DNA of 64,000 nt from Tricholoma matsutake (taxonomy: Eukaryota; Basidiomycota; Agaricomycetes; Agaricales; Tricholomataceae). The translations under genes were made by a program, and so were the position numbers. This document shows, in pieces, positions 46,178 through 59,210 of the stretch (the first letter of the stretch is position 1; each line of letters begins with the position of its first letter). The DNA lies in contig AP026542.1 in assembly GCA_026075535.2 (NCBI GenBank), positions 11,780,001 to 11,844,000 on the forward strand, read 5' to 3'. The notes under the pieces were generated by a model that worked only from the letters and a program-made list of their open reading frames with translations, ran no database searches and had not been told where the DNA came from.

Positions 46178-48317
46178 AAATTGATCATATATACAAGTAT
46201 CACCCTCCTCCAAGACAACAGACAAAAAGACACAGTGCATCTATACAGGAGGCTAGGGGTTGTCCAAATTGAGACAGCTAAAATAAAATTCAAGCAGAGA
46301 AAATGACTTTAGCATGCCAAACTAAGCCCAACTTAAACAGGGCTCAACCCTTCTCCCCTCAGCTGTATGGGTGGTAGTACCCAGAGGCATAGCCAAATGA
46401 TCCATCACCTGGTGGGAGTGCTTGGCTGGTACTGCTAGCACTTGCATCAATGGTCCTGGATTCTGGTAAATGAACCCATCCTCTGCAAACCATTGCTGGT
46501 ACTTAGGATCAACATAAGCAGGCATGAAGCTGGGGGTGTAGCTGGGGCCTATTGTATAGTTTGCCGCACTGTACACATTTGAAAGAAATGGCACCTCCCC
46601 AGGATTTGAAGGCATTCCTGTGATGTCGCCTCGCAAAGTCATGGCAGGGTCAAATGGAGCCTGCCCACTATTGGAGAATGGCTCTGCACAGCTGTCTGGC
46701 TGCTCAGTGGAAACAGGAGCTGGCTGGGAGGATGGGCCCATTGAGGGGACAATGGCTGGGCCTGGTTCATCCCTGCTGTATCCCATGTTCCAAATTCTCT
46801 TGCATGTCATCTCCTCTTCTGGGTCATCCCAAAGAGCCCTCAGCTGCTCAGTTAGCACATCTTGCTTGTTCTTCCATTTATCACCACTAAGGTAAGTTGA
46901 GGGCTTTCCCCTTTTACTCACCCACTTGTCTCCATCCCTGGACTTACCAGCTGCTTTTGAACTAGGGTTTTTCTTGGCAACCTCCTGCAATGCTGAGCAG
47001 AGCTTGAGCAGGGGTGAGTGACAGAACGTGATCCATGACCCATGCACCTATGCAAATAGTGAGAAAGGAGATGCACCTGAAACCCAGGTGCAGCATGAAG
47101 AGCTCCTTGTTCAACATCACAGCTGGTGACTTCACAACCTTGGCTGGGAAAACCTTCAGCCCATCACTCCCAAAGAGCTCGAAGACCTTTTCCTGTCAAT
47201 AGTTATGCTTGGTCCAACCTCTTCATATGTATGACATAAACTTCAGCTTACCTCTTCATTGAGCCTGTGGATGTAGCCTTGAATGTCAAGCAATTCTTTC
47301 ACCTTGCAGGTGGTGTGCTCGGCATTCTTTCCTGCTAGCTGCTCCTCTGAGCACCCCAAAGCCTGATCTTCCAACAGGTCCAGCTTGTGAAGTGGTGCAC
47401 GTTTTGTCATACAAGGCTGTAGATGTTGGTCCGTGAAGTCTGGACCTGCTTGGCAACCTGTAGCTAGTGTCAATAGCATACCCCAAGTCCTTGGAATTTA
47501 GATGCACACGAGTGACCATATCCTTGGGCCAAGATGCAGAATCTGCTTCAACAACTTTGACACTCATGAGCAAAACAGCGGTTAACTGGAGTGCTGGGCA
47601 CTTACCAGTTTGTCTCAACCACTCATACTCCACCTTTGCCCAGCGGAGTGAATTGACTGCACTCTCCTGCCATGCAGCCATGTCCTCAAAGCTGAGGGTC
47701 ACAATTGTGAGCCCACTCATCCTATTTTTGGCAGTTAACTTGAAGTAGTCCTGTTGAATACAGTGATGAAACACTTACTACATAATCCAAAAGACTTATT
47801 ACAATACTTGCTAGATTGTAGATATTAAGACCCAACTTCATTTACTTCATATCTTGCTTCATATTATAGCTATTACTTAGATTTTTGGACCCAGACATAG
47901 GGGGTAACACAGACACGATATAGTGGACACCTACTTTTATGCCTCGTGGTTTCCTGGCACAACAGGAACAAATGAAAGTGGAATCCTACTATGTCTGGGA
48001 AACTAGACACGAGATTGAATTGGAATAAAGTGCTAAACACATTACTATTATTAAACATGTGTTATAAGTGTGTTCTGGACAGTAGACGGGAGTTGTTGAC
48101 AAGTGTTGAACACTAGTAAACTCATCTTAAGCTTTTAACAGGTTATGGGCCCTGGCCTTTGACTTGTAACAAAGTACTGTTGCATTACCACTGCTTTTGC
48201 TGCACTTGTTGAATTGGAACTTGGAGACTTGGAATTTTTCGGACTAAGTCATAGACTAGTCATTGGGAACACTTGACACACACACACACACACACACACA
48301 TTACAAACACTTGCATC

Positions 48318-49139
48318 ATGGCATCTACATCATTGGAAAAGCCAACATTTGAACAACTCTCAGCATCCAACTATATGGACTGAAGTGGTGAAATGAAGGC
48401 ATGGTTGATGAAAACCGGGACATGGGGAATTGTCTCTGGGAAGGAGAAAAGACCAAATGAAAGGGACCACCCAAAAGATGCTACTGCATGGGATAAAGCC
48501 TCTTACAAGACTGCTGGAAAACTCTTTCTTTGTGTATCAAAGAAACAGCGGGTTCATTTTAGAGGGTATGAAGAAGACCCTATTCAAATATGGAAGAGAT
48601 TGGAGGCTGCCCACCTTCAAAAGAAACCAGGTGCACAATTTAATGCCTATGATGCACTGTTTTCAATCCACAAGAAGGACGATGAAACACTGGTGGATTT
48701 GGGAGTTTGAGTGGAGCAGGCAATTGCAGACATCCAGAATTTGAGGCCAAGTGACTACACTGTGGAAAAACTGGATGAGGAATTGGAGTGCATGGCACTA
48801 ATAAGGGCATTGCCTGAAGACTATGCGCACCTGTCATCTGCATTGCTATTGCAAAGCACACTAGATAGGACAACGATCCTACAAGCATTCCAAAGCGAGG
48901 AACAAAACCTCCAACGCAGAAGTGAGGTGGTTAATAGGGCAAGAGGACCTCCCAATAAATTTAGAAGAGGGGGGTACCAAGGTGGCAATTATGGAAACCA
49001 AAGGAATGGCAATGGAAATACTGGCAACACTGATGGGAGCAACAATGGGAAACAGTTCACAGTTCCACCATGGGTCACCTGTCATGAATGTGGAGAAAAA
49101 GGCCATTATAAATGGGGATGTCCACTGCTCACAAAATGA
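48318..49139 (+). pseudogene. Copia gag
   Basis: From ATG 48318 a copia gag reads through WLMKTGTWGIVSG, LRPSDYTVEKLDEEL and a Gly/Asn-rich linker to a zinc knuckle CHECGEKGHYKWGC (about 49080-49125). TGA codons interrupt at 48381, 48708 and 49137. A (CA)n microsatellite lies just upstream (about 48279-48300). Confidence 0.82.
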
Positions 49140-50354
49140 GGAAATGCCAATAAAGTCCAAGAAGCAAAGATAGAGAATGTCACAGAAACTGCTGGCAATG
49201 CAAGTGCTTCTTTTTCTCATGATGCATATTCAACATCATCTAATGTTATTAATTGGAATACAGACATGGGGGCCACTTCTCATATGATGCCACACAAACA
49301 TTGGATTAGGAATTATAAACCATATAGAGTTCCTATCAAGTTGGCTGATAATTGTATTATATATTCAGAGGGTGTTGGAATTGTTGTCTTTAGACCAATT
49401 ATCAATGGAAAGCAGGCTAGAGATGTTGAATTTGCTAGAGTATTACATGTACCAGCCTTGCAGAATAATCTTCTTGCAGTACTATACTTGACTAAACATA
49501 AAGAGATTGATGTATATATCTCATCCAATACCATATCATTTATTCGAAACAAAAGTGTGATATTCACTGCAGACATCACAAATGAAAATGTGGGATATTT
49601 AAATGGTAGTACTGTAGTTAGGATGGAGAGCGTGCATGTGACATCAACTCTAGCTCTGGACTTGGCTTTATGGCATAGGAGGCTTTGTCATCATAATTAT
49701 AATGATGTAAAGTGATTGTTGAAGGAAGATTTGGTTGTTGGAATGACACTTGATTCAAAGGCTAAGCCTGATCCTATTTGTGAACCATGTCTAGCTGGAA
49801 AGATGAATGCCAATCCTTTCCCTTCATCAGAAAATAGAGCAACAGAAATCCTAGGATTGATTCACACTGATGTTCATGAAGTTGGAGCACATTCCAGAGA
49901 AGGTCATTACTACTGGGTTACATTCATTGATGACAAGTCCTGTTTTAAAGCCGTCATGCCCATTAGACATAAAAGTGATACATTTGGTGCATTTAAAATA
50001 TTCAAGGCATACACTGAAAAGCAGACTGGTAGAAAGATAAAGGCAGTTAGGGATGACAAAGGCAGGGAATACATGTCTAATGAATTTATTCAATATATGG
50101 AGGAACAAGGAATTGTGCAACAACATACTGTTCGAAATTGACCACAACAAAATGGAGTTGCTGAAAGGGCAAATAGGACATTGGCAGAAAGGATAACAGC
50201 TATGCTAAATGAATCAGGATTGTCTCCAACTTGGTGGAAAGAGTGTCTGGCTGCACTTGTTCATGTTTTGAATCGCTGTCCCACATCTGCTGTACCAGAG
50301 GGTATGCCATATGAAGTATGGCATAAGAAGAAACCTAGTGTTGGTCATCTTTGA
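49140..50354 (+). pseudogene. Copia protease and integrase
   Basis: The protease motif is DMGATSHM (family DTGATSHM; Thr to Met). The integrase has the HHCC domain (HRRLCHHN...CEPCLAGK), catalytic Asp in HTDVH, Asp in VRDDKGREYMS, and Glu in QNGVAERANRTL. Breaks are TGA at 49713, 50139 and 50352, each where Arg is usual. Otherwise one frame. Confidence 0.85.
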
Positions 50355-52572
50355 GTCTGGGGCTGTGTTGCTTATGTGCATATTCAAAAGGATAAAAGGT
50401 CAAAATTGGGATCACATATGGAGAAGTGTATATTTGTTGGATATCCTGAAGGATACAAGGGTTGGATGTTCTATAATCCTGTTACAAGGAGGACTGTTAT
50501 TTGTGAGAGGGCAGACTTTGATGAATGTTACAATTGGAATAACCATCTCCTTTCATCACCCTCCACTACCCTAAAACCTCCTACCAATGACACTACCGCC
50601 CCTGATACTAGGAAGAATTCCATTCCACTACACTCTCCAGATGGTGACCATAATAGTGATGAAAATTTGCTGAGGATAGAAGAAGTGATACCACCTGATA
50701 TGCCAGCACCAGCACCAGACAATATGGACAACTTGGAACCACCTGCGGATAATGACCCTGACCCTTATGATATTAATGACAATGGCAACAATAATGGCAA
50801 TGATAATCATGGCACACCATCATCTTCATCATCTTCATCATCAGATGAAGAAACTGTAAACTTGCCTATAGCCCTACGTAGGGCACCACAGAATAGAAAA
50901 CCACCTGGTGAATGGTGGAAACTATGTCAACCCACTCCAGCTATACCATCAAGTGATGAAGAAGATGAGGGGGAAGAAAATGATGATGGTGATGACTTAG
51001 AAGAGGCCAATATGTTATCAATATCAGAGCCATCATCGTATAAGGATGCTTTAAAGACTACAGAGGCTAGGCAATGGAAGGAAGCTGCATTAGAAGAAAT
51101 CATGGAAAATCAAACTTGGACAGTAATGGGATTGCCACCTGGTCAGAAAGCAATTGGGTCAAAATGGGTCTTCAAGGTGAAACAGAAAGCAGATGGGACA
51201 ATAGAGCGATATAAAGCCAGAGTAGTTGCCAAAGGCTATAATCAACGTCCTGGATATGATTACCAGGAAATCTTCACACCTACCATGCGATTAGGCACTA
51301 TTCAAACAGTATTGGCTTTGGCAGCAATAGAGGACTTACACCTTCATTCAGTTGATATATCTCATGCATTTATCAATGGAGATATTGATGCAGAAATTTA
51401 TATGAAGCAACCTGAAGGATTTGCCAAACTATGTCTGCAAACTGAACAAGTCCCTTTATGGGTTAAAGCAGTCAGCATGTCTATGGAGTGAGAAATTGGG
51501 AGCAGTGTTGACTAAAATGGTGTTTGAGAGAACGTACTCTGACTCCTCCCTATACATTTATGAATGGAATGGCATTCATGTTATTGTGCCAATCTTTGTG
51601 GATGATATTACTTTGGCATCTGCATCAGAAGCAGCATTGGACACATTTGTTGAAGAACTGGCCAAGCATTTTAAACTCTGGGATCTGGGACCTACATCAT
51701 TCCTTTTAGGCATAGAAATTACAAGGGATAGGCCAAAGTGAACCATCTTCCTCTCCCAGTGACAATACATCTTGAACAAATTGGAGGAATTTGGAATGGC
51801 CAATTGTCATCCAGTGGGCACACCTATGGCTCCTGGATCGAGTTTATCAAAGGAACAATGCCCTACAACCCCAGAGGAGATGGGAGAAATGCAGAACATC
51901 CCTTATATGAATGCAGTTGGATCACTCATGTACCTGGCCACCACCACTCGTCCCGATATTGCTTATACTGCAGGAGTTTTGGCACGATTTAATTCAAATA
52001 CTGGAATGACGCATTGGAAGGCAGTCAAACACCTATTCCGCTACCTGAAGGGGACCACAAACATGAAGTTGGTATACAAACCTGATCCCTTGGTGCAAGA
52101 TCGCTTTGTTGCATTCAGTGATGCAGACCATGGAGGCAATCGAGACAATGGAAAGTCTACCACTGGATACTTGGTCAAAATGGGATCAGGAGCTGTTTGT
52201 TGGTCTAGCAAGCTGCAGCCTATAGTGACACTGTCAACAACAGAAGCAGAGTATGTGGCAGCTGTAGCAGCAGGAAAAGAAATATGCTGGATGCAGAATA
52301 TGTTAGGGGAATTAGGATACAAGACATCACTGCAACCATCAAAGCTGTTTGTTGATAACCAGTCATGCATGACTGTGGCGAAGAACCCAGAACATCATGG
52401 GCGGATGAAACACTTAGATCTGGCATTCTATTGGTTGAGGGATATGGTGGAGCAGAAGATGATGATGCCGCACTATTTGCAAACAACTGAAATGCCGGCA
52501 GACTTATTGACAAAGGTGTTGACAAAACCTCAGGTGGAGAAATTGCAAGCATTAATGGGGTTGGAGAATTAG
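50355..52572 (+). pseudogene. Copia reverse transcriptase-RNase H
   Basis: Connector with acidic and Ser-rich runs (50820-51000), then RT: WTVMGLPPGQKAIGSKWVFK, RYKARVVAKGYNQ, HSVDISHAFINGD and the catalytic FVDDI (about 51597). RNase H: FSDADHGG, STTEAEYVA, VDNQSCMTVAKNP, KHLDLAFYWLRD, ADLLTKVL, ending TAG 52570-52572. A frameshift near 51440 and TGA at 51739 and 51760 break it. Confidence 0.85.
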
Positions 52573-53302
52573 GGGGAAGTAAATGGATTGAGCAAGTGTT
52601 TAATCAGGGGGAAGTGTTGAATACAGTGATGAAACACTTACTACATAATCCAAAAGACTTATTACAATACTTGTTAGATTGTAGATATTAAGACCCAACT
52701 TTGTTTACTTCATATCTTGCTTCGTATTATAGCTATTACTTAGATTTTTGGACCCAGACATAGGGGGTAACACAGACGCAATATAGTGGACACCTACTTT
52801 CATGCCTCATGGTTTCCTGGCACAACAGGAACAAATGAAAGCAGAATCCTACTATGTCTGGGAAACTAGACACGAGATTGAATTGGAATAAAGTGCTAAA
52901 CACATTACTATTATTGAATGTGTGTTATAAGTGTGTTCTGGACAGTATACGGGAGTTGTTGACAAGTGTTGAACACTAGTAAGCTCATCTTAAGCTTTTA
53001 ACAAGTCCATCATGTCTGAGCCGATCTTTGCCTTCTGAGAGTAGTGGGACCCAGATGCAGCAGTCTTCCCAGTGCTTGCCTTTCTATATTTGCTTGACCT
53101 CTTCTGAGATGACTCGACATTGGAAGGGCATGAGCCTGCAGACTCTGAGGATGAGGAGGAGCCTCCCTTGATCTGCCTCCGCTTCCCTTTTCCACCAACC
53201 ATCTCCATTGATAGTGGGGCAACTGGTGTGACTTTGGTTTTGACTCTTAGTAAGGGAAGGGACAAATCTGGAACTGCTGTTGGAAGAGATGAGTTTGCAC
53301 AT

Positions 53303-55037
53303 TACTCACAAGCCTCGCCTCAAGTCAGTGTCATGACTGACATTGCCTGGAGGTCTGGAGGTCTGTCATGACATCAGCGCTTCACCAGCCTGCAGTTAGC
53401 ATCATGACCAAACTGGTCTAGGGTCAAGGTGACAGATCCCTGGAACCCTTGCCACCAGTGTGGTGCAATTTACATTTTAGCCTCATTCGCCCTTAGGTCA
53501 GGACCATGGCTGACCTTGCATATACTGATCAAGCTGCCAGTGGTCTTAATGATATGGTGAGTACTTGACCAAAGCTTGCAGCAAGAGCAACATGCTGCAG
53601 AGCTTATTCAAGATTGCCATGGTCAAAAAAGCCACTATTTGGTGCAAGGGTCTGATCAGTCAGAAGAGGTGAGTGCTTTTGATTATTACCTTGCCAGTGG
53701 TATCAGTGCAGTGCCATTCCAGATCCATGGATTGAATTACTATAAATTGAATCAGCAGGCTTTCACAGAGAGTGAGAGCGAGCTGTAGCACACATGTTTT
53801 AACTTTCTTCCTTACATTCTTGTGGGAGCCATTCATTGACAGGGAAGTAATCCAATCCTATAAATAGATCTTGATCAATCACTCAAGTGCTCAAGTACTT
53901 ATGTAGCTGAGTGCTCTCCATCCTGACTCCACCGAGTCCGATGACTGACCATGTCATGAATCATTGAACCTGGGGCTTGGTCACTGAGCCTTAAGCCTCA
54001 TCTGGGTATGGAATGACCAGAGGATACTCCTGTGCATAGTTATGTATGCTGGTTTCTGCATCTCATCTCATCAGTGAACTTGAAGCTTGAAGTGATGCTT
54101 CATTTATTTGCAGCAATAAAACTACATTCTGGGTTCTACAGTGCCCTACTTGATATCTTCAGCTAATTTCTTTATGGCAGACTCTGTCAAGGGAGTAGCA
54201 GTGCTAGTAGGAGTCAGTATAACTTCTACATCTCTAGTGTCTTCAGCACTTTGAGCATCCTCATAGCCATTCTCTCACTGCCTTGAGACTGACTGGTCTC
54301 AGAAGTGCTGTCTTCAGAGATGCATCCAGCAGATGGCTGGACATCAACTTCATCCACAGAGGCAGACACCTGATTGCTACTTTCTGGATCCCCAATTTCA
54401 TGGAAATAATCCTGCATGTGCGTAATGTCCTCACTCATTTCCTCCACCCAAATATGAGCTATCTGAACTTGGTCCCACAATGATTGCAAAACACATTCTC
54501 CCTCTAACACTCAATTTGAAGCAACCTGCAGCTCTAAACACAGTGTATCCTGCATTGCCCAAGCTATCACCAATTCTTGATGTTGAGATTTTTTGTTGAA
54601 CATGGAGTAGGAATTATCGAACTACAGAGATAATCAGTTACCCATGAATGGACACCAAAGGCTACACCCACTGTGCGGGCCCAATGCGGTGACCTGATCT
54701 TTGTATAAACTGGTTGAGATCCCAAAACTTTGGAGTATCGCGTTCATGTAAACCAGACTGGCCCTGACAAACCAGAGCACACCTGTGAGGGGGATTGGTG
54801 AAACCATGGTGATCTACCTCAGTGCCAGGTTCATAAATGGATTTTGGTGTGAAGCAGTGGGTATCACAAACTTACTAAGGCAATGTCGCAGGATATAACC
54901 TGAAGGCTGAAACCTCAACTTATATGGGTCAACACCTTTATGTATAGGAGGGACTATAGGCGCTTCAGCTGATTCTGACTTCAGTCAGGGCACTGAGTGA
55001 AAGTTTGAAACATGATGTTTGAGATCTGTCACTCAAG
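53303..55037. other. No gene supported
   Basis: Short open frames only. A minus-strand stretch at 54510-54226 (LWDQVQIAHIWVEEMSEDI, then Ser/Glu-rich) might be an exon of an unknown gene, but nothing joins it to neighbours. Confidence 0.3.
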
Positions 55038-57076
55038 ATGGTCACACCACATACAATCAGTAAGGTGAGAAAATTTCCCAATTCATCAATTAGTCACATT
55101 GATATGCATGACATGCATGATCATGTTTGTTTACCAAAGTTATTGCTAGTCACTCCTTTATCAACATCGAACGACATGGATCCAAGCATCCCGAATATGA
55201 CTCACATGGCCTACAAAAGCTTCACCTCTCTCCTGCCTCCTAATCTAAAGACAACCCCCCAACATGCAAAGCATTCGACATTTAATCTGTGTGGCGAGCA
55301 CCTCGTTTGCGAATCTCTAGACCCCATCCTCAGTCTCAAACTTGAAGGAGCCACAATCACCCATAACAATATCATCAATGAAATATTTACGGACAAGGCA
55401 TTAGGCTTCGAGATTGCTCCCATTGTTCTGAAGCTTGATGCAATGCAAGTCTTTGAATGTGCTCAAGTTACCCCAGAAGTACTACCTCCCAATATCCTCC
55501 CAATCCATCAACAGTGTAATGTTGGCAGTGAAGCGCATACTGCTGATCACCTTAATCATATCATCAGCTTAATTGGGAACTATACCAAAAAGACCTCAAT
55601 GCAAAAGTGGAGCGTGTCTGCTCACAATCACCCTTTGCCTGGATCAGTTCACTTGCGCAAACCTGATATTATGCTTTACAATGAAGCTCTACCCAAGCAC
55701 ACCCTTGATTGGAAATTGGTGCATTCTGTCCTTGAAGTCACTGCCAATAGCAAATCTACCCCACCCAATTCCATCTTGAGGTGTAAAGCCTTCCTCATTT
55801 TTAGCGCTCAACATTCTTGTTGATATGTCATTACTGCATGGATGACGCGTGCCCATTTTGGAGCCACCCTCTTTGACTACTCAGGCAAAATCAAGGCCTG
55901 TTGGACCTATGCCTCCAAAGAAACATATGTCAGGCTTATTGCTGGCTTGGCCTATGGTTCAGAAGAGTTACTTGGATATGACTTGACTCTGGAGAGGGAC
56001 CTGCATGGAAATGTACTCAAATTATGGATGAACAATGAATAATACTCTGTTGTGAACATCATCTTTTCCAGTGATGTCTTATGAGGCAGAGCTACTGTCT
56101 GTTGGCTCATTATGAAGGATGGCAAGCAGCTTGTAGTAAAGGACAGCTGGGTAGATGTCCAGCATCAGTATAAGGAGCAAGAATTTCTAGACACATGTAC
56201 CAAGCATCAGATTATGAATGTCACGAGGCTGCATTGTACAGAAGAAATGGTAGTGAATGGCAAGCCTGACTCCACCATATCACATCGACCTCTGGCTTTG
56301 CAAGGGAATATCAAAGATTGAGTTCACTGCCAATTGTTGCTTGACCCCATCTGTGTGTCAATCCAGCATTTCAGGTCGTGAAAGGAGCTCCTCCTTGGAT
56401 TTATTGACTGCATCAAAGGTATGTTTCAAGTTGTCTCAAAGTCTTGTGCTGTTGGAGATATATTTGTATATTGTAGCTCACAAGGCATTAGTTAAAGCCA
56501 AGATTCTTCACCATGATATAAGCTTGATGAATCTTGCCCTGGCATGCACCAGCGTACATAGTCATGGCAAAGAATGTGCTCCCATTCAAAGAGGCATCCT
56601 CATAGATTTTGACTATGCTATTTGGTTGGCAGACACCCCACACATGATCTCCAAAGTTGACAAAACAGTATGTATTATATATTGTATTGGTGCATGTGCT
56701 GATGTTTGTCCTTATGTACTAGGGTATGCTCCCATTCATTGCAATCAAAATCCTTTGCCCTGGAAAAGATCAGACACCTGTTCATGTTTATCAGCATGAT
56801 CTAGAATCCTTCCACTATGTCTTAATATGGATTTGTACAACTTACAAATCCCCAGGTGTCTTGAGGAAAGACGTCAAGGATCTCACCATCATGCATTGGA
56901 ATGATCATACAATAAAACAAGCAGAGCTTGGAGCCAACAAGCGAGGTCACCTACAAAGTCCCGAACTTCTCATTTTCTTGGGCTTCTCACCCTACTTTCA
57001 TCCCTTCTTGTCTCTGGTAAATAAGCTCATGGAAGTGCCAGATCACTGCACTAGCAAAAGTACTGTCACTCACTGA
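55038..57076 (+). pseudogene. FunK1-type protein kinase remnant
   Basis: The N-terminal half (55038-56040) has a long open stretch with family-like blocks (KWSVSAHNHPLPG, RKPDIMLYNEA, DWKLVHSVLEV). The kinase core follows: ILHHDISLMNLAL (catalytic-loop equivalent, HHD, about 56508-56540), GILIDFDYAIWL (DFD in place of DFG, about 56595-56630), GMLPFIAIKIL (about 56722) and YQHDLESFHYVLIWIC (about 56790). FunK1 kinases are greatly expanded in Agaricomycetes, with unknown substrates. Stops after 55821, 56040 and 56321 and frame changes make this copy broken; at least one GT-AG intron (near 56660-56720) may explain one of them. Confidence 0.7.
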
Positions 57077-57782
57077 GACTTCATCATGATGTTTGAGGAC
57101 ATACTCTCAAACCTTCCGCAAGAGCCTGAGGTGCTGCAACCACCTACCCCTGTGCACAAGCCAGCAGTGATGACAAAGTGTGTCTTCGATGATGATGGTG
57201 GTGACTTGATGATTGGGTCTGAACCAATCATCAAGAAACCATCTCAGACTCAAGCAGGTCCGCATCACTGCCTAACATTTGCCTAACAGTAGGATGCATC
57301 TCCAAACAACTGATACTATAATGAACAGATGGCCCTGATGGGCATGGTGCTGTTTGCATTGTGTTAGACACATCAATTCATTTTGTTTTTGTCACCATCA
57401 GTATGCAGTTAAATATACAGTTTGTATATGCTTTGTGCTTTAAGCTTTAGATTTTAAGTCATAACTCTCAATTGATTTGATGCTGAAGAGTATCAAAAAA
57501 TTTAGTCATAGCTTTGTACTGGAGGAAATCATCAATGGGGCCCAGCCCAACTTCACACTCATTACTTATTTCTTCATCAAGTCCATCCCCGCCATCCCCT
57601 AAGACTCAGTTGCAAGCAGGCATTGTCTCAGCAGCTTTCTTGGCATGGACTATCAAGGCTTGGCAATACAAGTTTGGCTTCAATGGCTCTGAATGTGGAA
57701 ATACATGGCGGTATAGCTTGCTCTACATAACTTGACATCAGATGGCCAAATTTCTATATACTAGTATGCCATCAAATATGTT
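57077..57782. other. No gene recognised
   Basis: 3' flank of the kinase remnant with short open frames only. Confidence 0.35.
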
Positions 57783-59047
57783 TCAAACAAAGTGCTCCTC
57801 CATCACACAATCATGGAAGCGAGCAGTCTCATGGGTCATGAACTTATCACAAGATTTGCAATTTGCAATTTGCAATGAGAATCTATCAATTGGAAGCCCA
57901 CACGTCTGTGGTTGATGGATGTACTCCTTATCACTTGTGTGGGAAAGTGCCTTCTGGTGCTGTAAAAGTACCTGATCACACTTGTGATAGAACTTGTTCT
58001 GGCTTGGGAGACAAGTGTGGCACTCATCGCACTGAGTGAAGAGAGAGGAAAACTGCTCCCAAGTGACACCAGCATCAATGACCCAATCCATTCATAATAT
58101 AAGGGCATAGTCAGGAAGTGGCATGTTTGATGGGTCAAAGGTGTCGAATGCTACATCTAGTAAACAGAAAGACAAATTTATTAAGGCATAGAATAAAGGA
58201 TGAATGTGGCAGTATGTGCCCTTACAGTGGAGCATTTCTGGACTAGGATGCTATGCTGGGGTACCTTCTCCTTGGCATCTGAGTCAAAGTGAGAGCTCAC
58301 AAAATAGCCTAACACTTTGACACACCATGAACTGCAAAGGTAAGGCTCCATGGTGCCTCTGAATTGGAGTTTTGCATCAGACTGGCTGGTAGCACATGTC
58401 CTTCACAAACTACAGCAGTCCCTTGGGGCATGGGAGTGTGGTCTATCAAGTCAGAAGACTCAATGATGAATGTGTACTCACATTTGAGGCTGCACATGAT
58501 CTAAGTTGTGGAGTTGGTCATAGGAGTGGACGGCCGAGTAGCAGAATACAACATCAAAGAAGATATGTGGGTCTTGTGAATCTGGCTGCCCCCAGCTTTA
58601 TACACATTCAGCCATGTGTAGAAAACTAAATGAGCAATCAGAGAAATGACTATTCGAGGGAGCAGAGGATCAGGGAGATGACTGCTTGAATTCCTGAGTA
58701 TGTCACATTGCCATCAAGCATCACAATTATTTTCCCATCTAAGTGTAGCACAACTCACAGAATTCTCTGCCAATTCATAAGCTGAATTTTGACCAGACTG
58801 CTGATCCACCAACAGAATATAGAATTAGGCTTGCATGAATTAGTTGAGTCTTGGCACTACACAGCGCATGTTTGATGGATGATCCAAATTTGACCACATC
58901 CCCAACACTCTTGACGATGCTAGTTTTCCACATCTTGCAATCACTGTGCAACCATATGGTGTTCATTCTAGGTGGATGTTTCCCAGCCCTGCAGTGCAGT
59001 GCATTTGTGGCAAGTTGTTCTTGCAGCACACTGCTCTGAATCATCAT
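57783..59047 (-). pseudogene. Unassigned gene remnant
   Basis: Minus-strand pieces read SVGDVVKFGSSIKHALCSAK, SLILYSVGGSAVWSKFSL (59047-58775), VMLDGNVTYSGIQA (about 58720), CSLKCEYTFIIESSDLIDH (about 58490) and a Cys/His-rich end (CDECHTCLPSQNKFYHKC, IANCKSCDKFMTHETARFHDC, 58090-57800) that may bind zinc. Frames change between pieces. The order suggests one old gene. I cannot name it. Its 5' end overlaps the Plavaka zinc-finger region on the other strand. Confidence 0.4.
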
Positions 59048-59130
59048 ATGCGGATGTGCACCCAGTCCAAAAAACAGATTACAAGCACCCTATCAAAGGC
59101 AAAGCAAGCATTTGGAGAGCAAAGAGAATG
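58973..59130 (+). pseudogene. Plavaka N-terminal zinc finger
   Basis: Encodes QCICGKLFLQHTALNHHMRM then C: a CX1C...HH...C finger of the kind found at the N-terminus of Plavaka-type proteins. A TGA ends the stretch at 59128-59130 before the main transposase frame. Confidence 0.6.
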
Positions 59131-59210
59131 AAAATGGCAGTGGGGGGAAGAACGTCTGGCAGCTCTCAATGTCAATGAGGAAGTTGTAGCATCAGCGCCA
59201 GTGAGTCTTA

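Larger units (their letters stand above)
47752..53003 (+). mobile_element. Complete Ty1/copia retrotransposon
   Basis: Two 389 bp LTRs (47752-48140 and 52615-53003), TGTTGAATAC...TTTTAACA, with 5 bp target duplication AGTCC (47747-47751 and 53004-53008). The polypurine tract CAGGGGGAAG precedes the 3' LTR, and a second similar tract (TTAGGGGGAAG) lies at about 52569. LTRs differ at about 15 sites, mostly CpG-type transitions. Inserted in an exon of a minus-strand gene. Confidence 0.92.
46322..53302 (-). pseudogene. Unassigned multi-exon gene split by a copia insertion
   Basis: On the minus strand coding sequence begins upstream of 53009 (Ser-rich, SSSSSESAG, basic stretch), is interrupted by the copia element (53003-47752), and continues in the same frame as YFKLTAKNRMSGL, KVEYEWLRQTG, then exons to GSWITFCHSPLLKLCSAL, KWVSKRGKPSTYL, LRALWDDPEEE, IWNMGYSRDEPGP and a Pro-rich end at TAG near 46322. 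Introns with GT-AG ends can be placed, for example at about 47250-47190 and 47075-47048. Apart from the insertion the reading is largely open. I do not recognise the family. The start codon is not settled, since the nearest ATG (53302) is in another frame. Confidence 0.5.
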
